NCBI GenBank assembly: GCA_030248295.1
Contig: JASANH010000448.1
Span: 124,001 to 188,000, forward strand
Length of the DNA: 64,000 nucleotides
Reading direction: 5' to 3'
Origin: Mesodorylaimus sp. YZB2_4
Taxonomy: Eukaryota; Nematoda; Enoplea; Dorylaimida; Dorylaimidae
In this document: piece by piece, positions 23,683-32,902 of the stretch
How the letters are laid out: each line of letters starts with the position of its first letter
Position numbering within the stretch: the first letter of the stretch is position 1
Position numbers and translations under genes: made by a program
The notes under the pieces: model-generated
What the model saw: only the letters and a program-made list of their open reading frames with translations
Told to the model about the DNA's origin: nothing
The model's database searches: none

Positions 23683-25873
23683 TCATCCATTCACTCGTCT
23701 TTCGGCCAAGATCTTGAAGGGGACTGGAGTACGAATCAGGGCTACCACAGCCTCCAATGGTGGCTTCGGCTCGTCTGATGGAAACGAAAATTTTAAATGC
23801 GTCACCAAAGCGGTGAAGAAAACGAACAGTTCCATCTTAGCCAGTGATTCCCCGAGACACGACCGCTTGCCTAGAAGACTCGTCTGGTGTGCTGAAAACT
23901 GAAAAACAAGTCATTCATACCAGCCATGAATGGAATCAAGTGGGCGTGCGCCTGCCGCCCATCGTTCTTGCCCGGCAGGAAACGGGTGGGGTCGAATGTG
24001 GCGGGGTCGAAGTAGACGCGGGGGTCGTTCAGGACAGCGGTGAGCAAGGACACGACGACTGTCCCGGCCGGGATGTGGTAGCCGCGCAGTGTGCCGGGTG
24101 CCAGTGTCCGACGCATGACCCCGGTCGGAATGAGATCAGCGAATCGCTGTATTTCCATGATGGTGGCCTCGGTGAAGGGCAGTCTCGTCCTGTCAGCGTA
24201 GGCGGGCACGGTCGACTGGCCAGCCAGTTCGCGCTTGATTTCTTCGTAAACTCGATCTTGGACATGCGGATGATGGGCCAGCAGGAAAAGGGCCCACCTG
24301 AGGGTGGTGGCTGTGGTGTCAGTGCCAGCTTCGAATAGATTCCCCACGCTGGCCACCAGTTGCTTGTCGTTAAATGTCCAATCGTCTTTATTTTCTTGTT
24401 GACTTTTATAAAATGCTTGAACATAATTTGTGGGTTCTTCAACCTGCGATTTGTAATTGGCCAAAACTGCCTGCGATTGTTTTTTGATAAAATCAACCAT
24501 CTCGTTGTTTGATGTTTTGAGATGATTCATCTGAAATGGCAGGGCGCAGAAGATGGGTTTGTTTTCTATGCGAGATGTCTCTGGATGTCAAGCATCGGAG
24601 AGAGCTAGTCTATTCTACGTCCATGGGTGAGATGTGAGATGTATGAGATGTCTGGACCAGGTGGCCAATCAGAAGCGGGGTTAGGGCGGGGCTTGTCCAT
24701 CAACAGCCAATCAGAAGCAGGGTTGTGGGCGTGGCTTGTTCATCAACAGCCAATCAGAACTTACTTGGGGCAAATAGGACACCAACTTGGCCACATTCTT
24801 TGACAGAACCATGGGGGTCATAAAACTGAGATAAGTCTCAGTAGAGCGCGCTCTCAGAGAACGCAGCAATGCGCGATATTCCTCGTCCTCGTATTCGAAT
24901 CTGCGTCCAAATACCAGAGATGAAATGACATTAGATGTGGCGTTGCAGAGCAGAAGGGCCGGGTCGAATGGTGTGTCCTGCAGGGCGGACATTGCGCGGA
25001 TCAGATGGTCAGCCTCGTCAGCGATCCGGGGCTCGATGATCGGACGACCAAAACCAAAATCCCGCAGAGTGGATAGAGCGAATCGTCGATGCGTTTTCCA
25101 TAATTCTCCTTCCGAGTTTACCAGGCCTGCCAAAGGATTGCAACGAGGTGTACCTATTGTGTTCGGGCATGCTAGTATTCCCCACCCGTTGAAAGCTGTG
25201 CAGTACCCCAGTATTCTCAACCCGTTGAAAGATGTACCACTTCTGCCAGTAGACCCGTAGAGTCAACCCGAGCGCGCACCCTCCTCAAACTCTTCTTTAC
25301 ACACGCCAATCCCAATATACTGTACACTCAAAAACTTCCTCCTGCGGGAGTCGAATCTGCGACCACTGGACGCCCAAATCTTCCCAACTTGTTTAACACG
25401 TGAGATTCCCACTCAAAACTCAGGTTTCTGTGCCTACCTATGCAGTCCTAGCAAAAGTGTTGGCTTTCAGGTAGTTCCAGGTTAAGTAGCATCAGTATTT
25501 CTCACCTGTTGAAATTGCATGGTTAACAGTCAGAACACTCACCCAAGCCAGCTATCTCATCAGCGAATATATTGTGGAATACGGGCCTTCCTGAGTACAC
25601 GTCGCCTTGCTTGACCAGGGCCTCTTGCACGGCCTGGTAATCGGCCAGCACCAGCACCAGCTTGTTGCCAACGTAGACCGTGAAGACTGGCCCGTACTCC
25701 CCCGCCCATTGCAACAGCGTCTTGTACAGGCTCGCTGCGTTCCAAGTCTGCAGGGCGGAACCGAGTAGGGGCAGGCCCCTGGGACCAGGCGGCAAGTCGG
25801 GTGGCACGCTCGCGTACCACCAAATTGCCAATGCGAATAGGAGAGCGATGCCAGCGATGACTAACCACGCCAT
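23683..25873 (-). CDS. Cytochrome P450 2, microsomal, CYP2-like layout
   Basis: Four minus-strand exons (25873-25543, 25126-24765, 24530-23921, 23870-23683) encode 496 residues. An N-terminal anchor (WLVIAGIALLFALAIWWYA) leads to the hinge LPPGPRGLPLLGS. The C-helix motif ELWKTHRRFALSTLRDFG is typical of CYP2-like enzymes. The I-helix is canonical (EAGTDTTATTLRWAL, A299-T303), ExxR is E357-R360 (EIQR), and the heme loop is FMAGKRSCLGE with C439. The last intron is only 50 bp. The in-frame GTG and CTC codons upstream of ATG 25873 are not needed. A TATATAT on the minus strand at about 25912-25918 lies some 40 bp before the ATG. The gene is divergent from the cyclodipeptide synthase at 26325 across 451 bp and convergent with P450-1, with which it shares family-level similarity only. 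Its intron structure differs (4 against 9 exons), so it is not a recent tandem copy. Confidence 0.95.
24665..24760. repeat. Tandem 42/43-bp repeat carrying CCAATCAGA boxes
   Basis: Two full units start CCAATCAGAAGC and end CATCAACAG, followed by a third partial unit. Each has a CCAAT-type box and a GGGCGTGGC- or GGGCGGGGC-type box. The repeat ends exactly at the 5' splice site of P450-2 intron 2. It could be an intronic regulatory element or an incidental duplication. Confidence 0.7.
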
Positions 25874-26324
25874 GATGACAATGAGCACTGCCCAGCCCGA
25901 TGCAGTCTGTCACATATATACGACAGTTTCGAGAACATTTCGCGAAAATGACTCAAATGTTGCATGTTTCAAATAATGCCTGTTAGCTGAACGCAGCCAG
26001 CGCAAGAGTTACGCTGCACTTTGCCTATTCTGCACGCCATGTCATCAGGACCAAGTAAGAGTTGCTGATTGAAGCATTTGTCACTCGCACAAAATGACAC
26101 GAAAAGTGTATTTAAAGCGGAAAATTCCATGTGATTCGAGAAAGACTTTGGAGCGCGAAAGGAAGGAGAATCGTGGTTTGACGAACATTCTGCCCACATT
26201 TGGGCGTAGAGCTGAATATAAGAATGCTGCGCGTCCCAGAAGTTTGGTGCAAGTCTTGCTCTTCCTTCTAAAGATAACAATTGTGTATTTTCGGAGTCGA
26301 CACACAAAGTCCAAACAGAACATC
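25874..26324. promoter_or_regulatory. Shared divergent promoter of P450-2 and the CDPS
   Basis: These 451 bp separate two oppositely oriented starts. On the minus strand GTATATATG (25911-25919) is placed as a TATA box for P450-2. On the plus strand GTGTATTTAAAG (26105-26116) and GAATATAAG (26214-26222) are candidate TATA boxes for the CDPS. An in-frame ATG at 26094 would extend the CDPS by 77 residues. No other gene fits here, so the two genes very probably share control elements. Confidence 0.65.
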
Positions 26325-27113
26325 ATGAAATCTTCGTCCGCCGTGGTCAACTACAGGATCAGTGGGCTTGGTCGGTTCCCCGCCTACAAGCTGGAGGATG
26401 GGGCCTTCAAGGATCGAACGTTCGTGTACGCGGTCAGCGTGGGCAAGGACCATTTCGAGGCCGACTGGGTGGCTGGCTACGTCAACTTGCACAAGTCGCT
26501 GGGTTCGAGCAGAGTGTGCGTTCTGGTGGCTGACACACTGCAGAGACACAATCTGTCCTGTTACCACGAGGACGCCCACGAGAGGTCGTTGGAGAAGGGG
26601 CGCCAGTGGGTGCACAAATACGCGCCACTCTTCGACGGCTTGGGCCACGATGTGACCAAGGAATTCATGCGCTGGAGTCGATTCACAGATCACCCCGATT
26701 TCCCCAAATATTTGCGAATGATGCGAGACTTGGAAGCCAGCGACGCCGAGTTCCGAGCAGCCTTGGACGAGTCGATCGACGAGTACATGCGGCGGTCGAG
26801 CGGGGCCCCGATGGCGTGCAGCCCGCAGGAGAAGAGACGTCGCTCCAGCGACTATTTCGTGGAGGAGTGCGCAGTGATTTGGATTCTGGCCCAGGATCGA
26901 GGCCTCAAGGGCATCCTCTACCCCAGCAAGTGCGTCCCACCCATCGCCTACACTCTGCAACTGATCAACGCCCAGGCCAGGGCCGACGACCCTTTCGTGT
27001 GGTTCCAGTTGTGCCCCAAGAAACAAAAGGCCAAATGTATTTTTGAAACTGAGCAATTGTTGAAGCAGGCTGAAGAAAGTATGGATTCTTGGAATGAGGA
27101 AAAAATGTTTTAA
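26325..27113 (+). CDS. tRNA-dependent cyclodipeptide synthase (CDPS), intronless, XYP type
   Basis: A single exon encodes 262 residues. CDPSs take two aminoacyl-tRNAs and form a cyclic dipeptide (diketopiperazine) through an aminoacyl-serine intermediate. Landmarks match Streptomyces AlbC: the nucleophile S38 in YAVSVGKDHFE (AlbC S37), the acidic helix stretch SDAEFRAALDESIDEYM, Y177 and E181 in DYFVEECAVIW (AlbC Y178/E182, same spacing), and Y199-P200 in GILYPSKCVPP. With K41 at the AlbC N40 position and Pro after the Tyr, it falls in the XYP rather than the NYH subfamily. The basic RRR stretch at 171-173 and KKQKAK near 232-237 could contact tRNA. ATG 26325 gives the usual bacterial length; an upstream in-frame ATG at 26094 would add 77 residues with a hydrophobic stretch (LVQVLLFLLKITIVYF). 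All neighbours have introns but this gene has none, which suggests horizontal acquisition. The product dipeptide cannot be predicted from sequence alone. Confidence 0.93.
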   Translation: MKSSSAVVNYRISGLGRFPAYKLEDGAFKDRTFVYAVSVGKDHFEADWVAGYVNLHKSLGSSRVCVLVADTLQRHNLSCYHEDAHERSLEKGRQWVHKYAPLFDGLGHDVTKEFMRWSRFTDHPDFPKYLRMMRDLEASDAEFRAALDESIDEYMRRSSGAPMACSPQEKRRRSSDYFVEECAVIWILAQDRGLKGILYPSKCVPPIAYTLQLINAQARADDPFVWFQLCPKKQKAKCIFETEQLLKQAEESMDSWNEEKMF

Positions 27114-27299
27114 TGTATTTGCCAATAGCTTGTCTGTTAATGAAGTAGAACTTTGTCAGCTCTCATGCCTAGCCCAGCAAGACTTGAAAGATTCCGTGCA
27201 TGGCGTCTTTTGAAACCGTGGATGCAACAAGTATGTGTGTAGCCCCTGGCGGAGGGAGGTGATGTGAGAGGCTGGAGCAAGGCAGTCTTTCAAATGCCT

Positions 27300-27352
27300 G
27301 CAGCTGAAACAACAACATGAGTGGTTGACGCCTCCTAGCCAGGGGAGAGTCC
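27300..27352 (-). repeat. Dispersed repeat family fragment
   Basis: The minus strand reads ACTCTCCCCTGGCTAGGAGG then CGTCAACCACTCATG and GTTTCAGCTG, in the same order as the copy at 10481. Confidence 0.5.
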
Positions 27353-27839
27353 ATGTCTATGCCGCGGGATGCTGGTTTAATTTGGTTGCAAACATTTTTG
27401 CGACTTCCAAGATTACTCATACGGAAAACCACTCTTATCAGAACCCTTGCAAGTCGGCAAGTGCTCACACGGGGCCGACGTGGGTGGTTGGGCGTACGGC
27501 CACATACGACCATACACGACACGACCGAAGAGTACGCAAGGCAGCTGGGCTGACTCACGAGAGCAGCACAGCGGCATCATTGGTTGCCGACTCTGTGGCT
27601 TGTTGGAAATCCGTGCAATGCAGCCAGACTGGACTTGAATAACTGTTTCTCGTTTACTATCGATTCATCGTCGCGCATGACTAACATCACTGGCTGTGTC
27701 CCACTGCAGCCTACGAACTGCGGGTCCTGTAGCAATCAGGAAGGTAGTGAAATCGTGTCCTGCAAGTCACTCCTTCTGCAACGCAGTTTACTGGCCTGGC
27801 CTAATATGGAGACAGTAAACTGTTACACTGAACAAGCCG

Positions 27840-27935
27840 GGCTCGTGGCCTGGTGGGTTAGGCGTCTGCCTGTCACGCCAGGTGCGCAGTTCCGAGCGAG
27901 TGTTCGACTCTCGGTCCGGCATATCATTTCGTGAA
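27840..27935 (+). repeat. tRNA-derived SINE-like element, copy 2
   Basis: It has an A-box-like TGGCCTGGTGGGT, then GGCGTCTGCCTGTCACGCC and a B-box GTTCGACTCTCGG. It aligns over about 90 bp with copy 1 (23425-23512, opposite strand). The stems do not pair well enough for a working tRNA. Confidence 0.6.
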
Positions 27936-29909
27936 AAAATGTGTCCCTTCACCCTCGAGTGCGCATAAGCGTTTGCTAAAACATGAACATGCTTAGTCAA
28001 GGATCGGGATGGGATGGAAAGGACGGAATCGACGTCTACTCGGCACGCGGAACATTTCCCAAAAAGACTACTGACAACCAAATGAAATCGTTTAATACGA
28101 GCCGATGTGCAAGCCAGAAATGCGAAGACCACGAATGACTACTACGGATGGCTGAGCACGGCAAAATAAGCTCCTTATATACTGTACATTTCTAATACAC
28201 ACGGGTGTAGGGCGCTAGTAGTGCCCCAACCTGGCACAGATGAACCAATCGTACACACAATAGACATTCCCAGGTCGACCTGCCAATTAGGCGATATGCA
28301 AATCACACTACACACTACACATGGGGGCTGCATCCCCTTCAGGTTTGCACACCTAAATCAGGTCCTATCACATTTGGCAACACGCCCTCGACTGCTTTGA
28401 TTCCAGTCCAGTTCTGCCATGATCCATCCCTGTTGGACTTTAATCCCAGATTCAGTTGCGTGGTATAAGGGACCAACACTGCACTTCTACTCAACGCTGC
28501 CACACCCGTCCACTTGTCAAACCTTGTAACCGAGGCTTGCAGCGACCATTCACGCCCCCTCTGCGTCCCCAATGGGACCCCTCCACAGTGGCATCCTGGA
28601 CAGGACAGGCCGACTGTAAACTCTGCTTCCGACTCTCCACTCGGAGCATATCGCTGGGTGAGCCTGGCGTGCAAGGTTTACAGTTCACAAACTACCCAGA
28701 ACGAGTCCAGCCCTCGTTACGCTGCTTACCAAACGGCCGACCCGGGCATCCCTGAACCAAGGACGGGTCGGGACGCGGGACGTGGTGCACAATGATCGAG
28801 AATAACAACGACAAAAGTAGATACTCGAGTTTTCTTTGACTCATCGGCAGCTGATCGTCAGCATGTCCTGTGCATTCCCGAGGACACGACTGACTAGTTT
28901 CCTGGCCTGATCTTACAGACTGTAGAAATACCTCACATATCACACATCCCCTGCCAGTTTGCGCGCACCGAATCAGGTCCTAGTGCACGCAAAGTGTCCT
29001 CAACTAACTCGATACAAGTCCTTCTGTCATCATGAAACGTGTCATAATCGATGACTGTAAACCTCTCTGCAAAATAGTAGACGTCTGGTCAGCTGGCCAG
29101 CAGTGGTCAGCGCCTTGGTCCTACGCATTTTTGAATTCTTGTGTGCTGGAAGCAGTGTTGAAAAAACTCGCAGGGTTTATCGAAACTTGGTTTTCAGGTT
29201 TCGGACAACTTTGGAAGGATAACAAATCATTCAGTTGAGTGATTCAGTGCCAGTTTCAGTTAACTGAATCTTTTCAAAACTGTGTCATCGCTAGTCTGGA
29301 CGCGCGGTGTTTATTGTATACTGTACAACAGCACACACAGGACGACTGAACAGGGGCGGGTATGTGTTCACCTTCGAGTGCGACTAGGTGAATGCACACC
29401 GGTGGCACAAGCACGGAAGAAACAAAGCTGGTGAGTCCTGGCCAAATTATTGATTCTAGTTCTGGCACACTGTGGAATACACAGCCAAAGAACTGGTGCT
29501 CGGTTCGCCCCAGGGCATAGTTTTGTGCTGGGGATTCATTTCGCTTCCAAAACACTATGAGAGGGTGTGCATGACACGTGCTGTGGGCAGTCACTGGACC
29601 AATCAGATCCTCGGAGGGAAAGGAGACGAGCATGGAAGTCACTCAACAAGCCCCGTTTATCTTTGCCTTGCCCTCCATTTCTACTGCGACCTTGAATATT
29701 CGACCAGCCTTCACTGTGTCGTTGGGCAGGTGTGGACTTTGGTCAGAGCCCCTCTTCGGGGGCTCGCCAGTCGGGACTGGTTTTCTCTGTTTATCTCAAA
29801 GTGCCGCCATCCAGTTTCTCTTGGCCGCTATCCGATTGCGCCTAAGGTCATTGCATGTGTGTTCTGCCGCAGCGCGCGACAGGGGATAAATGGCAGTCAT
29901 TCGGTCGCC

Positions 29910-32280
29910 ATGGTTGGGCGACTGGCAATGACTCGTCTGCCCTGTCTCCTCCTGGCCATCCCGTGCACGCTGGCCGCCCACGTCGGCCTATTCGCCAGCA
30001 CGACCGGCTGTTTCAGCCACGACATGCTGATCAGGGATCTGGCCGATCGACTGGTGCAGGACGGGCATCGAGTGACCATGCTCCAAGTGCGGGTCTACGA
30101 CTTCAATCGAACCATACCCGCCGCCAAGTCCAGCTGGGCCTACGTCTCGTTCAATCGAACCTGCGACGAGTCGGCCGTCCTGCAACGCCGATCGCAGAAG
30201 TTGATGTGGTTGACCACGCTGCCCTTCGACCACAACAACTTCGACCTGGAGAGCGTACGCTTATTCGACAAACTGTACTCTTACCAATTGCGGGCCTGTT
30301 TCGGGGCGTTGCGCGATGACGCATTCATGAGTCGAGTCAGGTCGCTGGAGTTGGACTTGTTGGTGGTGGACTACTTGCTGAACGAGTGCGCCCTCGGATT
30401 CGCGCACGCCATCATGACCAGTCCCAACCTGGTCTACATATCCAACTACCCCGTAGTCAGTGCCAGTGTGGAGAATATGGGCGTCCCGTCCAACCCAGCC
30501 TTCGTGCCCGCAGTGATCGGACCCGAGACTCGGCCCATGAGTGCGCTCGGGCGAGCACTGAACACTGTCCTCTACATAATTATGTTCATTCTGAGGGTAC
30601 AATTCCATTTTCGCGCCTTGAACACTTTCAAAACGGCGGCCGACATCGATTTGCCCAGTTTGACCACTTACGAGAACAGGACCTTGATTTTCGGGACCCC
30701 CTTCGAGATGTTGCTCGATTCACCCAGACCGTTGACCACGGGCCTGAAATATTTCGGGTGCGAGCACTGCACTGGAGCCGAGGCGAAGGGGAACATCAGT
30801 CGAGTGAGTGGCCCTGTTGGTGCAGTCATTCATTGGCACAGGTGATCACGGCACAAATTGCATGCACTCTTGCATGTGCAGAGTTGTCGGAAACAGCGCC
30901 GATTTCGGATGCTGTGGGGATGTCAGGCCGCTCGATTCTATCGTTTTACTTGGCACTCACAGGAAAGGTTCACATGGGAAAAGGAGTGAGTCTGAGGTGG
31001 ATGGAGAAGGGTGCAATACTTGCGAGGCACAGGAGTCACCAAAAACAGATAACAGGACTGAGGTTGAAACGTTCCGACCCCATTTTTTCCCAAATTTCTT
31101 TGTGACCAGAATGTCTAACCGACCGATGCAGCCAAAATGTGGAGGGCGACTGTTTCTCCAACGATTTGTAATCGTGCAGCATTGCTTGCATTTTTGAAGC
31201 CGCTTTTTATATCTGAAACAAAGCAATGAGGAAAAGTTACAAAGTCATTTTCTGAACATACCTGGCATTTTGTTGACTCATTTGTGTCATTTTGTGCAGC
31301 AGAATATCTTCTTTGCATGAACTCGGCCGTTGCCTGGTCGCTCTGGATGGCCACGCCCAGCACTGACACCCCGCTGTTGACTGCCTCGCTGACCGTGGTC
31401 ACCACCAGCACCACCCTGGGTCCGTCAGCAGGCTCCTCAGGGGAGTCGAGAGGAACACAGGTTGCTCAAAGACCTCGAGTCGTCATGAGGCTCCCTTTTC
31501 AGGTTCTGTCAGTACCAGTCTCAGCCCGCGGCATCGTACTGGTCTCGTTCGGCACAGTGTCCAGGGGCGATTTGATCCCGCTCGAGCAACTTGTTCGACT
31601 AATCCGCACATTCACCAGATTCCCTCACCACACGATCGTCTGGCAGTTGGATGCGTCGAGAGACTACTTCGAGCAGGCCGTGGCCAAGGCCACAAATTCG
31701 ACCACCCTGCCCGGCCACGTGCACGTGTTCCCCTGGATTCCCCTTCGGAGCCTGCTGACGGACCCCAGGGTGGTGCTGATGGTCAGTCACGGAGGGGTGA
31801 CCACGGTCAGCGAGGCAGTCAACAGCGGGGTGCCAGTGCTGGGCGTGGCCATCCAGGGCGATCAGGCATTCAACCTGCAGCGACTGGTCGACAAGGGCAT
31901 GGCAGAGTTCGTACAAGTGGCCAAATTGAAGAAAGATATTCTCCTGCACAAAATGACACAAATGATTCAACAAAATGCCAGGTATGCTCAGAAAATGACT
32001 TTGTAACTTTTCCTCATTGCTTTGTTTCAGATATAAAAAAGCGGCTTTAAAAATGCAAACAATGCTGCACGATTACAAATCGTTAGAGAAACAGTCGCCC
32101 TCCACATTTTGGCTGAATTGGTCGGTTAGACATTTTAGTCACAAAGAAATTGGGACAAAAATGTGGTCGCAACGTTTTATTTTCTCCAAGCACCCAACTA
32201 ATTGGCTCGTTTATTATAATCTGGACTTGGTTTTTTGGGTTGCCACCAGTCTTATTGGTTTTGTGACGTTGACGTCCTAG
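29910..32280 (+). CDS. UDP-glycosyltransferase 2 (UGT family), ER membrane
   Basis: Three exons (29910-30803, 31503-31981, 32031-32280) encode 540 residues, the same length as UGT1, and the middle exon is 479 nt in both. A signal peptide covers residues 1-23. The catalytic pair is H37 (GCFSHDML) and D154 (LLVVDYLLNECA). The sugar-nucleotide domain holds VFPWIPLRSLL, VSHGGVTTVSEAV and GVPVLGVAIQGDQ. A C-terminal anchor follows NWLVYYNLDLVFW and the protein ends TLTS. ATG 29910 was chosen because the signal peptide starts there; the same frame is open upstream to 29472 but that part has no UGT similarity. Intron 1 (699 bp) carries an inverted copy of the gene's own exon 2-intron 2-exon 3 region. 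With UGT1 it brackets the transporter, P450 and CDPS genes. Its acceptor may be a P450-oxidised cyclodipeptide, which is inference. Confidence 0.93.
31065..31460 (-). pseudogene. Inverted partial copy of UGT2 inside UGT2 intron 1
   Basis: Read on the minus strand, this block matches UGT2 from about 31735 to 32185: the end of exon 2, all of intron 2 and the first part of exon 3. Translation gives VTTVSEAVNSGVSVLGVAIQ, nearly the UGT2 signature, but bases for the SHGG part and for the stretch after GDQA are deleted. Intron 2 is retained with one or two changes, so this is a DNA-level, recent inverted duplication, not a retrocopy. It lacks a start and the N-terminal half and cannot make an enzyme. 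In the UGT2 pre-mRNA it is antisense to the downstream exons. Confidence 0.9.
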
Positions 32281-32902
32281 TGCATTTTTGGAATTCAGTT
32301 TTGTAAACGATTCTGATTTGACGAGCAAAAAACAATGACAGCGAAGAATCTCTTTCGATTTTCCTGTTACAGGCGAATCGCCGTTTCTCGCTTTTCAGCC
32401 GTGAAGATTGGTTTACTTTTATTTTAGTTTTACTCCGCAGTCGAAAAGGGACTAGTTTTTGGTCCTTGCGGAAGATATGGCTTCGAAAGTGGTAGTGGCT
32501 TTGTTGTTTGGACTCACTGCGCGCCTTGGTGGCTGGAATGTACTTTTTCACAAACCTTGTTCTCGCTGTTGTCGGAATGGAATGTGGCCGCACCTTAATT
32601 TATGACTAGACAAGCCGGGGGGGGCAACGCCACATTCTGCACAGGAAAATGTCGGAAGAATTTTCAGTGATTTACGAATGGATGACTGGCCATTTTACAG
32701 TCACTGAGCGCCCAAGTCGGAATTCCAGGCGCTGGAAATCCGCAAAGGGCACTCATATCTGGATTTCACAATCAACATGTCTAAAATGGCTAAAGCTGGT
32801 TTCTGGTTTCTTATCGTTTCCACTCGGAGGCCGCGTTATCTGAGAAACTTCCTCCTGTCAGAACTGATCCCATGCGAACTCGGGTGACAGGAAAACATGA
32901 CA

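Larger units (their letters stand above)
27114..29909. other. Intergenic between CDPS and UGT2, repeat-bearing
   Basis: No gene is supported over 2.8 kb. The region holds a dispersed-repeat fragment (27300-27352, minus), a tRNA-like SINE piece (27840-27930, plus) and two diverged similar blocks. These blocks, 28340-28460 and 28955-29075, both start near CAGTTTGCxCxCACC and AATCAGGTCCTA and may be an old duplication. The open frame that runs into UGT2 from 29472 is not expected to be translated, because the signal peptide begins at 29910. Confidence 0.5.

Noticed and set aside
26325..27113. Bacterial contamination as the source of the CDPS
   Set aside because: It is flanked on both sides by intron-containing animal genes within the same continuous sequence, 451 bp from a spliced P450. 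Only misassembly could explain contamination, and nothing suggests it.
26268..27125. 285-codon antisense open frame opposite the CDPS
   Set aside because: It is the shadow of the GC-rich CDPS coding frame. Only the plus strand shows the CDPS catalytic pattern.
29472..29909. N-terminal extension of UGT2 by 146 residues
   Set aside because: The upstream part has no UGT similarity, and the signal peptide begins at ATG 29910, matching UGT1.
31115..31414. A separate minus-strand UGT gene
   Set aside because: It lacks the N-terminal half, a start and the SHGG part of the signature, and it retains an intron in copy form. It is an inverted fragment.
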